Source: Trichococcus paludicola (GTDB lineage: Bacteria > Bacillota > Bacilli > Lactobacillales > Aerococcaceae). From it: a stretch of DNA of 64,000 bases. Below the pieces are notes generated by a model. It saw only the letters and a list, made by a program, of their open reading frames with translations. It ran no database searches and was not told where the DNA came from. The position numbers and the translations under genes are program-made. Positions 45,588-54,558 of this stretch are shown here, piece by piece. How positions within the stretch are numbered: position 1 is the first letter of the stretch; each line of letters begins with the position of its first letter. Location of the stretch: the NCBI RefSeq assembly GCF_003052295.1, contig NZ_QBLC01000001.1, forward strand, positions 310,001 to 374,000, in the 5' to 3' direction.

Positions 45588-45596
45588 TGGTATAAT
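45588..45596 (+). promoter_or_regulatory. Extended -10 promoter
   Basis: TGG-TATAAT with TTGCAT 19 bp upstream (45566-45571), 123 bp before the papain-fold gene. Confidence 0.5.
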
Positions 45597-45719
45597 GAAA
45601 GGATGGGTACAAAAACAGAACGACTTTTCATTTGCTGCAACGGGATGGCCTATTTTAAGAGTAAACTCAAGAATAGGTGTGGAAGGCGGATTTTGTAATA
45701 ACAAATTAGGAGCATCAGG

Positions 45720-46364
45720 ATGTCAGATCAGAAGATTTATTTATTATTGACGGATACAGGATCGCTATTGACTCGGATCATCAAACTGTTCACGAGAAAA
45801 AAATATAACCATGTGTCCTTGGCGTTTGATGCAGAACTGGCGGATACCTTCAGTTTCGGCCGCAAAACAGCCAATAACCCTTTTATCGGTGGGTTCATAC
45901 AAGAAGATGTGACATCCGATTTCTATAGCCGGGCAAAATGCGCGGTTTATGAGTTGACCGTGTCAGAGGAACAGGCGGCTGTGATGAGAGCCTATGTTTC
46001 TTCATTCGAGAAGGACAAAGAACAATACCATTATAATCTGCTGGGACTATTGCCGGCTCTATTCAATATGGAATGGAACAGAGAAAATTATTATTTTTGT
46101 TCCCATTTTATTTCGACTGTATTAGTGGAGGGGGACGTGCTGCAAGCCAACAAACCCGTGGCACTGATGAGGCCGACAGATGTTTTGGAAGCATTGCCGT
46201 TTGTGCCCTTGTATGAAGGAATCCTTTGTCATTTCAATGAGCTGTCCCTGCGTGAGGGCGAGCATGGTTTGGCGTACGCAACGGAAATGATCATCGATTC
46301 CATCGATGCGGATAGTGCGGATCTCTGCTTTCCGGAAAACTTTTCGCCTGTTCCTGTCCTTTAG
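45720..46364 (+). CDS. Permuted papain-fold (YiiX/NlpC-P60-like) cysteine hydrolase
   Basis: 214 residues. A His in KYNHVSLAF (about residue 30) and a Cys in YYFCSHF (about residue 126) give the reversed His-then-Cys order of circularly permuted NlpC/P60 enzymes. The region between them is rich in aromatic residues. There is no signal peptide, so action would be cytoplasmic, on an amide or thioester of unknown identity. TTAGGAGCATC precedes the ATG. Single gene; the name rests on motif order. Confidence 0.65.
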   Translation: MSDQKIYLLLTDTGSLLTRIIKLFTRKKYNHVSLAFDAELADTFSFGRKTANNPFIGGFIQEDVTSDFYSRAKCAVYELTVSEEQAAVMRAYVSSFEKDKEQYHYNLLGLLPALFNMEWNRENYYFCSHFISTVLVEGDVLQANKPVALMRPTDVLEALPFVPLYEGILCHFNELSLREGEHGLAYATEMIIDSIDADSADLCFPENFSPVPVL

Positions 46365-46417
46365 TCGTAAGGATGCATGGAGACAGTTGATTGGATTATG
46401 AAAGAAAAATAAAAGCA

Positions 46418-46446
46418 TTGACTTATTTCTAATTTAGATTTAATAT
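46418..46446 (+). promoter_or_regulatory. Promoter of the ilvD leader
   Basis: TTGACT (46418-46423), 17 bp, TAATAT (46441-46446), just upstream of the leader peptide. Confidence 0.8.
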
Positions 46447-46476
46447 TTAAAGAAAGATAATGAAAGGAGTTGCAGT

Positions 46477-46554
46477 ATGATGAGAAAAATGAACGCACAC
46501 AGTACGCCAACTTGCCATGCTGTAAACACATTATTAGTCATTATTATGCCCTAG
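46477..46554 (+). CDS. Branched-chain amino acid leader peptide for ilvD
   Basis: 25 codons from ATG 46477 (AAAGGAG at 7 bp) to TAG. The C-terminal part reads NTLLVIIMP: Leu-Leu-Val-Ile-Ile in a row just before the stop, the ribosome-stalling design of ilv/leu attenuators. It lies 122 bp upstream of the ilvD start, with alternative hairpins in between. Stalling at scarce Leu, Val or Ile codons would favour the antiterminator. Confidence 0.9.
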   Translation: MMRKMNAHSTPTCHAVNTLLVIIMP

Positions 46555-46597
46555 GATTCAAACTATTCAATTAGTTGAGTCCTATTCTTAGTGAATC

Positions 46598-46646
46598 AGG
46601 GCTCGACGTAAGCTGGAGCCCTATGTCACATGAGGGCTTCTTTTTT
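46598..46646 (+). terminator. Attenuator: antiterminator and terminator sharing one arm
   Basis: GAGCCCT (46616-46622) can pair upstream with AGGGCTC (46598-46604) or downstream with AGGGCTT (46633-46639), which is followed by TC and T6. The two pairings exclude each other. Another hairpin (GGATTCAA.../...TTGAGTCC) covers the end of the leader peptide at about 46554-46582. This is a complete transcription attenuator. Confidence 0.88.
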
Positions 46647-46676
46647 ATAAATACAATGGAAAAAGGGGAGACAGCA

Positions 46677-48374
46677 ATGCGTAGTGATAAAATCAAAAAG
46701 GGAATAGATAAAGCGCCACATCGTTCCTTGTTGCGAGCGACCGGACAAATCAGGGAAGAAGGGGACATGGACAAACCGTTCATAGCTGTCTGCAATTCCT
46801 ATACAGATATCGTGCCTGGTCACGTGCATTTGAGAGAATTAGGCGATATCGCCAAAGAAGCGATCCGTGAAGCCGGCGGGATTCCTTTTGAGTTCAACAC
46901 TATCGGTGTCGATGACGGGATCGCGATGGGACACATCGGGATGCGTTACTCATTGCCATCACGCGAAATCATTGCCGATGCCGCTGAAACGGTCATCAAC
47001 GCACACTGGTTCGACGGTGTCTTCTACATCCCGAACTGCGATAAAATTACACCGGGTATGCTGTTGGCTGCTGTCCGCACCAACGTTCCGGCGATTTTCT
47101 GTTCGGGCGGCCCGATGAAGGCTGGACTTTCCGCTACTGGACAGGCTCTGACATTGTCATCCATGTTCGAAGCGGTCGGCACTTTCAAAGATGGCAAAAT
47201 GACCGAGGAAGAATTCTTCGATATGGAAGCCAACGCTTGCCCAACATGCGGCTCTTGTGCAGGGATGTTCACCGCAAACTCGATGAACTGTTTGATGGAA
47301 GTATTGGGATTGGCATTGCCATACAACGGTACTGCTTTGGCAGTCAGCGACGAGAGAAGAGAACTGATCCGCGAAGCGGCCTTCAAATTGATGGACTTGG
47401 TCAAAAAAGACATCAAACCGCTTGACATCATCACTGCTGATGCAATCGATGATGCCTTCGCCTTGGATATGGCGATGGGCGGCTCGACGAATACGGTGCT
47501 GCATACATTGGCTTTGGCGAAAGAAGCCGGAATCGACTATGACATGAACCGCATCAACGAGATTGCGGAAACAACGCCGTACCTGTCAAAAATCGCACCA
47601 TCATCTGTTTACTCCATGCATGACGTGCATGAGGCGGGCGGTGTGCCGGCGATCATGAATGAGTTGATCAAACACGGCAACCTGCATCCGGACCGTATCA
47701 CTGTCACCAGCAAGACAATCCGTGAAAATGTCGCAGATCACGAAATCAAGAATGAAGCAGTCATCCATAAATACGAAAATGCCTATTCTCCGGTCGGAGG
47801 CTTGTCCATCCTGAACGGGAATATCGCTCCTTTCGGCGGTGTTATCAAAGTAGGCGGCGTGGATGCCGACATCAAAAAATTCGTCGGAAAAGCGATCTGC
47901 TTCAGCAGCCATGATGAAGCGGTGGAAGCAATCGATAACCGCACAGTCAAAAAAGGCCATGTTGTCGTCATCCGCTATGAAGGCCCTAAAGGCGGACCCG
48001 GAATGCCGGAAATGCTGGCGCCAACATCTTCCATCGTGGGACGCGGCTTAGGCCGTGACGTTGCCCTGATCACGGACGGCCGTTTCTCCGGTGCCACTCG
48101 CGGTATCGCAATCGGACACATCTCTCCTGAAGCAGCTTCAGGCGGCCCAATCGGCTTGATTGAAGACGGCGATGAGATCGTCATCGATCTTGAGCACCGT
48201 ACGATCAACGTAAGCGTCGCTGATGAAGTGCTGGAAGAAAGAAAGAAAAAACAGACGCGCTTTGTGTCGAAAGTGAAGACAGGCTGGTTGGCACGTTACG
48301 CCGCTTTGGTTACATCAGCCAATACCGGCGGCGTTCTGAAGACACCCGAAGAATTCTTTGCAGAACACGAATAA
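46677..48374 (+). CDS. ilvD: Dihydroxy-acid dehydratase
   Basis: 565 residues from ATG 46677, with AAAGGGGAG upstream. Earlier in-frame ATGs lie inside the attenuator. Three cluster cysteines are kept: Cys39 (AVCNSY), Cys121 (PNCDKITPG) and Cys194 (CGSCAGMF). It dehydrates dihydroxy acids in valine, isoleucine and leucine synthesis, using an iron-sulfur cluster. It stands alone behind its attenuator; ilvB, ilvN and ilvC are not in the window. Confidence 0.96.
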   Translation: MRSDKIKKGIDKAPHRSLLRATGQIREEGDMDKPFIAVCNSYTDIVPGHVHLRELGDIAKEAIREAGGIPFEFNTIGVDDGIAMGHIGMRYSLPSREIIADAAETVINAHWFDGVFYIPNCDKITPGMLLAAVRTNVPAIFCSGGPMKAGLSATGQALTLSSMFEAVGTFKDGKMTEEEFFDMEANACPTCGSCAGMFTANSMNCLMEVLGLALPYNGTALAVSDERRELIREAAFKLMDLVKKDIKPLDIITADAIDDAFALDMAMGGSTNTVLHTLALAKEAGIDYDMNRINEIAETTPYLSKIAPSSVYSMHDVHEAGGVPAIMNELIKHGNLHPDRITVTSKTIRENVADHEIKNEAVIHKYENAYSPVGGLSILNGNIAPFGGVIKVGGVDADIKKFVGKAICFSSHDEAVEAIDNRTVKKGHVVVIRYEGPKGGPGMPEMLAPTSSIVGRGLGRDVALITDGRFSGATRGIAIGHISPEAASGGPIGLIEDGDEIVIDLEHRTINVSVADEVLEERKKKQTRFVSKVKTGWLARYAALVTSANTGGVLKTPEEFFAEHE

Positions 48375-48420
48375 AAAAAAAATCCCAACCGGAAGTAATG
48401 ATCCGGTTGGGATTTTTTTT
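48374..48420. terminator. Bidirectional terminator between ilvD and the GPH symporter
   Basis: AAAATCCCAACCGG pairs perfectly with CCGGTTGGGATTTT, flanked by long A and T runs. Confidence 0.95.
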
Positions 48421-48432
48421 GTCGTGGATGGG

Positions 48433-49854
48433 TTATTCTTCGTCGCGGCCTAAAGCGACTTGCATCTCTGCAACTGTTTTTCTGTCCAAGTTGAAGATGA
48501 ACTTGAAGCAGATGAAGATCAGGATATAGCCAATCAATGGGAATAGGGCAGCCATATCCCGGATGGCCAGTGAGTTTTCGGCGGTCCAAGTCACCGGATT
48601 CTTGACATCCAATGTAGGAATCAGGATGGCGATGGCTGCAGGGATGAATGATTGGCCGAAACCTTGTGCGACTTTACGCAGCATGGAATAGGTTGCGTAG
48701 ACCGAACCTTCATTACGGATGCCGGTCTTCCATTCTTGAAAATCGATCGCATCAGCAACCATACCCCACGTGTAAATCGTCAAACCGAATGCGAAGCTGT
48801 TTGCGATGATCTGCATCGCGATCCAAAGAATCGGGTTTGTGATTTCGACCAAGTAAAGGAAGGCATAAACTGCGATGGAGCCAATCAATGGCCAAGTGGA
48901 TAATTCCTTTTTGCCTAGTTTTCCGACCAATACGCCACCGATAGCAGTACCCACGAACAATGGGATAACTTGCGTGAGGATGGAGTAAGAACTCAAGGTT
49001 CCGTCCCCGAAGTACATCTGGTAAGTCAATTGGTGCAATTGGTTCCCACCCATGATGAACAGGATCTGCGCGATGGAAGCAAGAGCGATACCCAGAATTG
49101 CGCGGTTGCGGAAGAAGTCTCTTAATGTCTTGAAATAGTTGAATTTCACTTCTTCGCCTTCAACCTCTACGTGTTGGATGCGTTCTTCCGTATTCAGATA
49201 AAGAAGCGCAAAGGCTATGATGGAAACCACACCCAAAATGACAGCAATCGGAAACATTCTTTCGCCGCGGAAAATACTGGCTGTTTGGCCGTTTTTTGTG
49301 ACCTGTTCGTAAGCGAACATCGGAATCAGGATGCCTAGAGGAACACCGGCGATGATGTATCCCCAAGAACGTGCATTGGATAGAGCAGCGCGTTGTGAAG
49401 GTTTGGAAGTCATAACAGAGCTTAAGGCGCCGTAAGGTACGTTAACGACTGTATAGGTGACATCCCATAATATGTAGCCACCGATACACAAGCCAAGTTT
49501 GGCAGGATAGCTCCAATCGGCTGCGTCGATGAACATGACGGTTGCTGCCAATGCTAAGAAAGGAGCCCCGCGGAGAATCCATTGCTTGAATTTTTCGCCT
49601 TTTTTGTTTGCACCCATACGGTCGACGATCGCGCCGATGATCGGATCATTGATGCCATCGAGGATTTTTGTGATCAGAATGACGATGGAATAGTGGGCCA
49701 ATGAAATCCCGATGTACTGTGTGTAGAAGATGAACATGTAGCTGGAAATTAGCGTGAAACTCATATTGCAGCCGAAGTCGCCCATGAAATATCCGAGTAG
49801 GTCACGGAATCCGAATGGACGTTTTGTAGCGCCGGTTAACTGATTTTGAGCCAT
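48433..49854 (-). CDS. GPH-family glycoside/hexuronide:cation symporter
   Basis: 473 residues with about twelve spans and the family signature ITKILDGINDPIIGAIVDRMG (split by the conserved NDP at about residue 68). It resembles MelB/UidB-type carriers. ATG at 49854 with GGGAGGAAG upstream. It is divergent from an IclR regulator and a glucuronate-degradation operon and shares their 16-bp upstream box, so it likely imports a glucuronide or hexuronate by cation symport. Confidence 0.88.
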   Translation of the reverse strand: MAQNQLTGATKRPFGFRDLLGYFMGDFGCNMSFTLISSYMFIFYTQYIGISLAHYSIVILITKILDGINDPIIGAIVDRMGANKKGEKFKQWILRGAPFLALAATVMFIDAADWSYPAKLGLCIGGYILWDVTYTVVNVPYGALSSVMTSKPSQRAALSNARSWGYIIAGVPLGILIPMFAYEQVTKNGQTASIFRGERMFPIAVILGVVSIIAFALLYLNTEERIQHVEVEGEEVKFNYFKTLRDFFRNRAILGIALASIAQILFIMGGNQLHQLTYQMYFGDGTLSSYSILTQVIPLFVGTAIGGVLVGKLGKKELSTWPLIGSIAVYAFLYLVEITNPILWIAMQIIANSFAFGLTIYTWGMVADAIDFQEWKTGIRNEGSVYATYSMLRKVAQGFGQSFIPAAIAILIPTLDVKNPVTWTAENSLAIRDMAALFPLIGYILIFICFKFIFNLDRKTVAEMQVALGRDEE

Positions 49855-49924
49855 TTTTAAAACTTCCTCCCATAAAAGATTATTTTTGATAAGAAGAGTG
49901 AAAATAATAATAACGGAAATAATA

Positions 49925-49940
49925 TATCACAATATGAAAC
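49925..49940. promoter_or_regulatory. IclR-type box, copy 1 (symporter promoter)
   Basis: TATCACAATATGAAAC, identical to the box at 50178-50193. It lies just downstream of the symporter's -10 on the reverse strand, where a bound repressor would block initiation or early elongation. Confidence 0.7.
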
Positions 49941-49961
49941 CACTTTTCTTAATCTGATATG

Positions 49962-49990
49962 AGTATAGTGAGAAAACGCATTCAAGTCAA
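49962..49990 (-). promoter_or_regulatory. Promoter of the GPH symporter gene
   Basis: On the reverse strand TTGACT (49990-49985), 17 bp, TATACT (49967-49962). Confidence 0.8.
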
Positions 49991-50149
49991 AGAAGATGAG
50001 GAGAAATGATCCAAAATAAAGACAGGCTTGTCAAATTTCTGACATAATCCTCAGCGTTTGCTTCCATAAGAAGACACAAAAGCTGTCCGTCGTGAATGTG
50101 TGTATCTGTGCCTGGATATAAATATTTATGGAAATATCACTCAGGGGGC

Positions 50150-50193
50150 TTATCATGGTTTATTTTGTTTGCTATAATATCACAATATGAAAC
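50150..50193 (+). promoter_or_regulatory. iclR promoter with IclR-type box, copy 2
   Basis: TTATCA (50150-50155), 17 bp, TATAAT (50173-50178), followed directly by TATCACAATATGAAAC (50178-50193). The position suggests autoregulation. The rest of the 460-bp divergent gap shows no gene. Confidence 0.65.
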
Positions 50194-50314
50194 GGTTTCC
50201 CGTTTAGTGAATCCAAACGCTGATTTTTGATTAGACAAGCATGGAAAATGGAATGGTATACAAAGATTTTATAAGGTTTGAGACTATATTTTGAAAAAAA
50301 GGATGATCAGAAAA

Positions 50315-51088
50315 ATGGTGCAAAAAGAAGAAACAAACACAAGCCCGAAAGTGCAATCGATAGATCGGGCCTTATCGATTTTGGAAACATTGGCGGACTA
50401 TCCGAGCCTCAGCCTGATGGAGTTGAGCGAAAAAGTCCACCTGCATAAAGCAACGACCCATCGTTTGGTGAACTCTTTGATGGAAAATGGCTATATCGAC
50501 CGCAATCCTGATACCAAGCAATATCGTATTTCCTTGAAGATGTTCCATCTCGGGAACAAACGTGTCCACAACATCGACTTCTTGAATGTGGCCAAAAGCA
50601 TGATCCGTCAGTTGTCGGATGATACGAAACAGACCGTGCATCTGGTTGTGGAAGACAATGATGAAGTTCTCTACATCGATAAGTATGGTGAGTCCCGCGG
50701 CGTGCGGATGCAATCAAAGATTGGTACGAAAGCGCCGCTTTATTGCACTGCCGTCGGGAAAGCACTTCTGAGCACCCGTCAAAATGCTGCCGTCCGTGAA
50801 TATTGGGACAGTATCGTGCCGGAACAGAAGACCGGACGCACAATCACCACTTATGAAGATCTCGTCAATGAACTGGATGAAATCAGAAGAAATGGTTACG
50901 CCCTTGACGATGAGGAGTTTGAAGAGGGTATCGTTTGCATTGCTGCAGCGTTTTCTAGCGCAAGGGAAGTTGCCGCAGGAGCGATCAGCATCTCCTTGCC
51001 ATTGTCCGACATGGTTGATAAAGACTTCTACACCGGAAAAATTTTGGAGTATTCCACAAAAATTTCACAGTTGCTCGGTCACTTTTGA
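50315..51088 (+). CDS. IclR-family regulator of the glucuronate genes (KdgR-like)
   Basis: 257 residues from ATG 50315, with AAAGGATG upstream. TTG 50291 and ATG 50303 in frame are possible but lack spacing. A winged helix (about 10-75: LSLMELSEKVHLHKATTHRLV) precedes an IclR effector domain containing GTKAPLYCTAVGKALLS (about 138-154). The neighbours suggest it senses KDG or KDPG, as KdgR-type IclR proteins do. Three copies of a box at the module's promoters are the likely operators. Confidence 0.88.
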   Translation: MVQKEETNTSPKVQSIDRALSILETLADYPSLSLMELSEKVHLHKATTHRLVNSLMENGYIDRNPDTKQYRISLKMFHLGNKRVHNIDFLNVAKSMIRQLSDDTKQTVHLVVEDNDEVLYIDKYGESRGVRMQSKIGTKAPLYCTAVGKALLSTRQNAAVREYWDSIVPEQKTGRTITTYEDLVNELDEIRRNGYALDDEEFEEGIVCIAAAFSSAREVAAGAISISLPLSDMVDKDFYTGKILEYSTKISQLLGHF

Positions 51089-51118
51089 TCCGTTCCGATC
51101 TGAGGCCGACACGGCAGT

Positions 51119-51164
51119 AACTCCCCACGAACCGCATGATACATGCGTTTGTGGGGAGTTTTTT
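51119..51164 (+). terminator. Terminator after the iclR gene
   Basis: AACTCCCCAC pairs with GTGGGGAGTT, with inner CGCATG/CATGCG, then T6. Confidence 0.9.
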
Positions 51165-51258
51165 GTATATCCTGTTGTTTTTTTATGGAGCCATTCAAGG
51201 GTACGCCACAAATTTTTCACAATTGGCCGCTCATTTTTATATTTCTGATGGAATTTCG

Positions 51259-51327
51259 TTGACATAAAAGATGGTAAATTCTATAATGAACTCGAGTTAT
51301 GATACTGAGTTCCACAATGCGAAACCA
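51259..51327 (+). promoter_or_regulatory. Consensus promoter of the glucuronate operon with IclR-type box, copy 3
   Basis: TTGACA (51259-51264), 17 bp, TATAAT (51282-51287): full consensus. About 25 bp downstream of the -10 is CACAATGCGAAACCA (51313-51327), a variant of the box at 49925 and 50178. The palindrome AACTCGAGTT lies at 51289-51298. A strong promoter needing repression fits an inducible operon. Confidence 0.8.
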
Positions 51328-51344
51328 TGAATGGAGGATGACAA

Positions 51345-51992
51345 ATGAGCGTCAAGAGAGATACCCTGGCTCAATTACAAGAGAATTACCTGTTTGCAGT
51401 CGTGCGCGGAGCTTCCGAAGAGGCAGGTTATGAAATTTCAAAAGCAGCTTATCAAGGAGGCATCAAGAACATCGAGGTGACATTTTCGACACCGGGTGCT
51501 GAAAATGTTATGCGCAAGCTGTCTGATGAATTCGCAGGAACGGATATGGTTGTAGGTGCAGGTACGGTATTGGATGAAGTCGCTGCGAGAATTTCAATCA
51601 TGAACGGAGCGAAATTTATCGTAAGCCCTTCCTTTAATGAAAAGATTTCAAGAATGTGCAACCTATACACTGTTCCATATTTGCCTGGATGCGGTTCTGT
51701 TACAGAAATTCAAATGGCTTTGGAAACTGGCTGCGAAGTGGTCAAGCTTTTCCCGGGTGGTTTGTTGGGTCCTGGATTCATCAAAGACGTTCATGGTCCT
51801 ATTCCTTGGGTTGACGTGATGCCATCAGGTGGCGTAAGCATTGAGAACATGGACAAATGGATCGCAAATGGAGCTTGGTCGGTCGGTGTCGGCAGTGCCT
51901 TGACACGGAACCTTAAAGAAGGCGGCTACGTGAGTGTAGCGGCTGCAGCTAAAGAATTTGCCGATCGATTGGCAGAAATTAAAGCACAATAA
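51345..51992 (+). CDS. kdgA: KDPG (2-dehydro-3-deoxy-phosphogluconate) aldolase
   Basis: 215 residues. VVRG, the catalytic Glu in IEVTFSTPGA (about 43-52), GAGTVLD and the Schiff-base lysine in EVVKLFPGG (about 130-138) identify a class I KDPG/KHG aldolase. It splits KDPG into pyruvate and glyceraldehyde-3-phosphate, the last step of hexuronate breakdown. ATG with TGGAGGATG upstream. First gene of the glucuronate operon. No KDG kinase gene is in the window. Confidence 0.93.
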   Translation: MSVKRDTLAQLQENYLFAVVRGASEEAGYEISKAAYQGGIKNIEVTFSTPGAENVMRKLSDEFAGTDMVVGAGTVLDEVAARISIMNGAKFIVSPSFNEKISRMCNLYTVPYLPGCGSVTEIQMALETGCEVVKLFPGGLLGPGFIKDVHGPIPWVDVMPSGGVSIENMDKWIANGAWSVGVGSALTRNLKEGGYVSVAAAAKEFADRLAEIKAQ

Positions 51993-52035
51993 TCAGTAGT
52001 ATTTCAAAATAAAGCTCGGAAGGGGATTTCTTCAC

Positions 52036-53451
52036 ATGTCATTTATTCATGACGACTTTATGTTACAGTCCGAAACTGCCAAAAAACTCTACCACGAATA
52101 TGCGGAAAACATGCCTATCTTCGATTACCACTGCCATTTGGTCCCACAACAAATTGCTGAAGACTATGAATTCGAAAACATCACGGAATTATGGCTGGGC
52201 GGAGATCATTACAAATGGCGCGCGATGCGTGCGATGGGAATTCCGGAAGAAAAAATCACCGGCAATGCTTCTCCTGAAGAAAAATTTGAAGCTTGGGCCT
52301 ACACTGCTGAAAATGCAGTAGGGAATCCTTTGTTCCATTGGACAGCCTTGGAATTGAAAAAGTATTTCCATATAGAAGAAACACTTACCAGTGCCAACTG
52401 GAAGGAAATCTATGCGGAATGCAACCGCGTGTTGAAAGAAGAAAAGCTGACAGCGCGTACGTTGATCAAGAATTCCAACGTCACCTTCATTTGCACGACA
52501 GACAACCCTACGGATACATTGGAATGGCACAAAGCAATCGCTGAAGACGAGACATTTGATGTGGCAGTCGTTCCTGGTTTCCGTCCGGATGAAGCTTTCG
52601 CTATCCAAGACGCAGCTAAATTTGCTGGTTTCATCGGAAAAATGCAAGAGGCAACCGGCAAAGAAATGGCTACATTCGCTGAGTTGCTGGAAGGAATGGA
52701 AGAGCGGATCCAATATTTTGCGGATCATGGTTCGAACGTTTCCGACCACGGCTTATCCCAAATCTACTATGCTGAAGCCACGGATGAAGAGATTGAAGCC
52801 ATCTACGCCAAAGCGATCGCAGGAGACAGCATTTCGGAAGCGGAATATGCAAAATACCAAACACGCTTGTTGGTGGAACTAGGCAAAATCTATGCTGCCA
52901 AAGACTTCGTGATGCAATTGCACTTCGGCGCCATCCGCAACAACAACAAGCGCATGTTTGCTGAATTAGGCGCGGATGCGGGCTTCGATTCCATCCAGGA
53001 TCAACCGAACGTGTCCTACGCTTTGAACAATCTTCTTGGTGCAATGGACCTGACGAATGAACTGCCTAAATTCATCGCCTATAACCTTGACCCTACTTAT
53101 TTCGACTTAGTGGGAACGGCAATCACGAACTTCCAAGTGAACGATAAAGGCATCAAGAGCAAAGTCCAGATGGGTTCCGGTTGGTGGTTCAACGACACCA
53201 AGTACGGCATGCTGAAACAATTGAAATCCTTATCCGAAGCAGGGTTGTTGATGAATTTTGTCGGCATGCTGACGGATTCAAGAAGCTTCATCTCTTATAC
53301 GCGTCATGAGTATTTCCGCCGCATCCTTTGTGATTTCATCGGTGATCTCGTGGAACGTGGAGAAATACCGAATGATGCCAAGTTACTTGAAAAGCTGATC
53401 ACGAACATATGCTACAACAACGCTGTAGCATACTTTGATTTTAAAAAATAA
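52036..53451 (+). CDS. uxaC: Glucuronate/galacturonate isomerase
   Basis: 471 residues, normal length. FDYHCHL (about 29-35), a metal-binding motif of the amidohydrolase-like UxaC family, and MQLHFGAIRNNN (about 294-305) are present. It converts glucuronate to fructuronate or galacturonate to tagaturonate. With UxuA and UxuB and no UxaA/UxaB it points to the glucuronate branch. GGAAGGGG precedes the ATG, 43 bp after kdgA. Confidence 0.96.
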   Translation: MSFIHDDFMLQSETAKKLYHEYAENMPIFDYHCHLVPQQIAEDYEFENITELWLGGDHYKWRAMRAMGIPEEKITGNASPEEKFEAWAYTAENAVGNPLFHWTALELKKYFHIEETLTSANWKEIYAECNRVLKEEKLTARTLIKNSNVTFICTTDNPTDTLEWHKAIAEDETFDVAVVPGFRPDEAFAIQDAAKFAGFIGKMQEATGKEMATFAELLEGMEERIQYFADHGSNVSDHGLSQIYYAEATDEEIEAIYAKAIAGDSISEAEYAKYQTRLLVELGKIYAAKDFVMQLHFGAIRNNNKRMFAELGADAGFDSIQDQPNVSYALNNLLGAMDLTNELPKFIAYNLDPTYFDLVGTAITNFQVNDKGIKSKVQMGSGWWFNDTKYGMLKQLKSLSEAGLLMNFVGMLTDSRSFISYTRHEYFRRILCDFIGDLVERGEIPNDAKLLEKLITNICYNNAVAYFDFKK

Positions 53452-53484
53452 AAAAAATAAAAAAAGAAGAGGAAGTGTATTGCA

Positions 53485-54540
53485 ATGGAAATGTCATTCA
53501 GATGGTACGGTCATGAGGACCCTGTTACACTGAAAAATATCCGTCAAATCCCTGGTATGAAAGGAATCGTTACTGCAGTTTACGATATCCCGGTTGGTCA
53601 ATCTTGGCCATTGGAAAGAATCGAAAAATTGAAAGCGGACGTTGAAGCTGAAGGCCTATACATCTCTGTTATTGAATCTGTTCCGGTTCACGAATCCATC
53701 AAATTGGGTCGTCCAGACCGTGATCAATACATCGATGCATACAAAGAAACCTTACGTAACTTAGGCAAAGCGGGAATTCCTGTTGTATGTTACAACTTTA
53801 TGCCAATCTTTGACTGGACTCGTTCCAACTTGGCATACGAATTACCGGATGGTTCAAATGCGTTGATCTTCGATGAAGAAGAAGTAAACAAAATGGACCC
53901 ACGTACGCTTTCTCTTCCAGGTTGGGACGAAAGCTACACTTCTGAAGAATTGAACGCTTTAATGGATGAATACAAAGAAGTTGACGAAGAAAAACTATGG
54001 GAAAACCTAGAATACTTCATCAAAGCAATCATGCCTACAGCTGAGGCAGCCGGCGTGAAGATGGCTATTCACCCTGATGATCCTCCATACAGCATCTTCG
54101 GATTGCCGCGTATCATCACTGGCGGAGAAGCATTGAACCGTTTCATCAAATTGTACGACAGCGAATACAACGGCGTTACCCTTTGCGTAGGTTCATTCGC
54201 TTCAGATCCTAAAAACGATGCAGTGGCTATCCTGAAAGATATGCTTGCTAAAAAACGTGTGAACTTCGTGCATGCACGTAACGTGAAATTGGTCGGCGGA
54301 CGTTCATTCCAAGAATCTGCTCACTTGTCCGAAATGGGATCCATTGATATGTATGAAGTAGTAAAAGCTTGTGTGGAAGGCGGCTTTGAAGGTGCAATCC
54401 GTCCTGACCATGGCCGTATGATCTGGGGAGAAACTGGTAAACCAGGTTATGGTTTGTATGACCGTGCGCTAGGTGCAACTTACCTGAATGGTTTGGAAGA
54501 AGCAGTGAAGAAAAACTTAAAAGCTCAAAAACAACAATAA
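53485..54540 (+). CDS. uxuA: Mannonate dehydratase
   Basis: 351 residues of the xylose-isomerase-like TIM barrel. FRWYGHEDPV at the start, MAIHPDDPP (about 193-201), CVGSFAS and RPDHGRMIWGE (about 312-322) hold the metal ligands. It dehydrates D-mannonate to KDG. AAGAGGAAG lies upstream, and the gene follows uxaC by 33 bp and precedes the SDR reductase by 18 bp. Length is typical. Confidence 0.96.
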   Translation: MEMSFRWYGHEDPVTLKNIRQIPGMKGIVTAVYDIPVGQSWPLERIEKLKADVEAEGLYISVIESVPVHESIKLGRPDRDQYIDAYKETLRNLGKAGIPVVCYNFMPIFDWTRSNLAYELPDGSNALIFDEEEVNKMDPRTLSLPGWDESYTSEELNALMDEYKEVDEEKLWENLEYFIKAIMPTAEAAGVKMAIHPDDPPYSIFGLPRIITGGEALNRFIKLYDSEYNGVTLCVGSFASDPKNDAVAILKDMLAKKRVNFVHARNVKLVGGRSFQESAHLSEMGSIDMYEVVKACVEGGFEGAIRPDHGRMIWGETGKPGYGLYDRALGATYLNGLEEAVKKNLKAQKQQ

Positions 54541-54558
54541 GAAAGAAGGAACATCACC

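Noticed and set aside
45433..45719. Short frame from ATG 45647
   Set aside because: About 18 codons, no ribosome-binding site and no leader-like composition.
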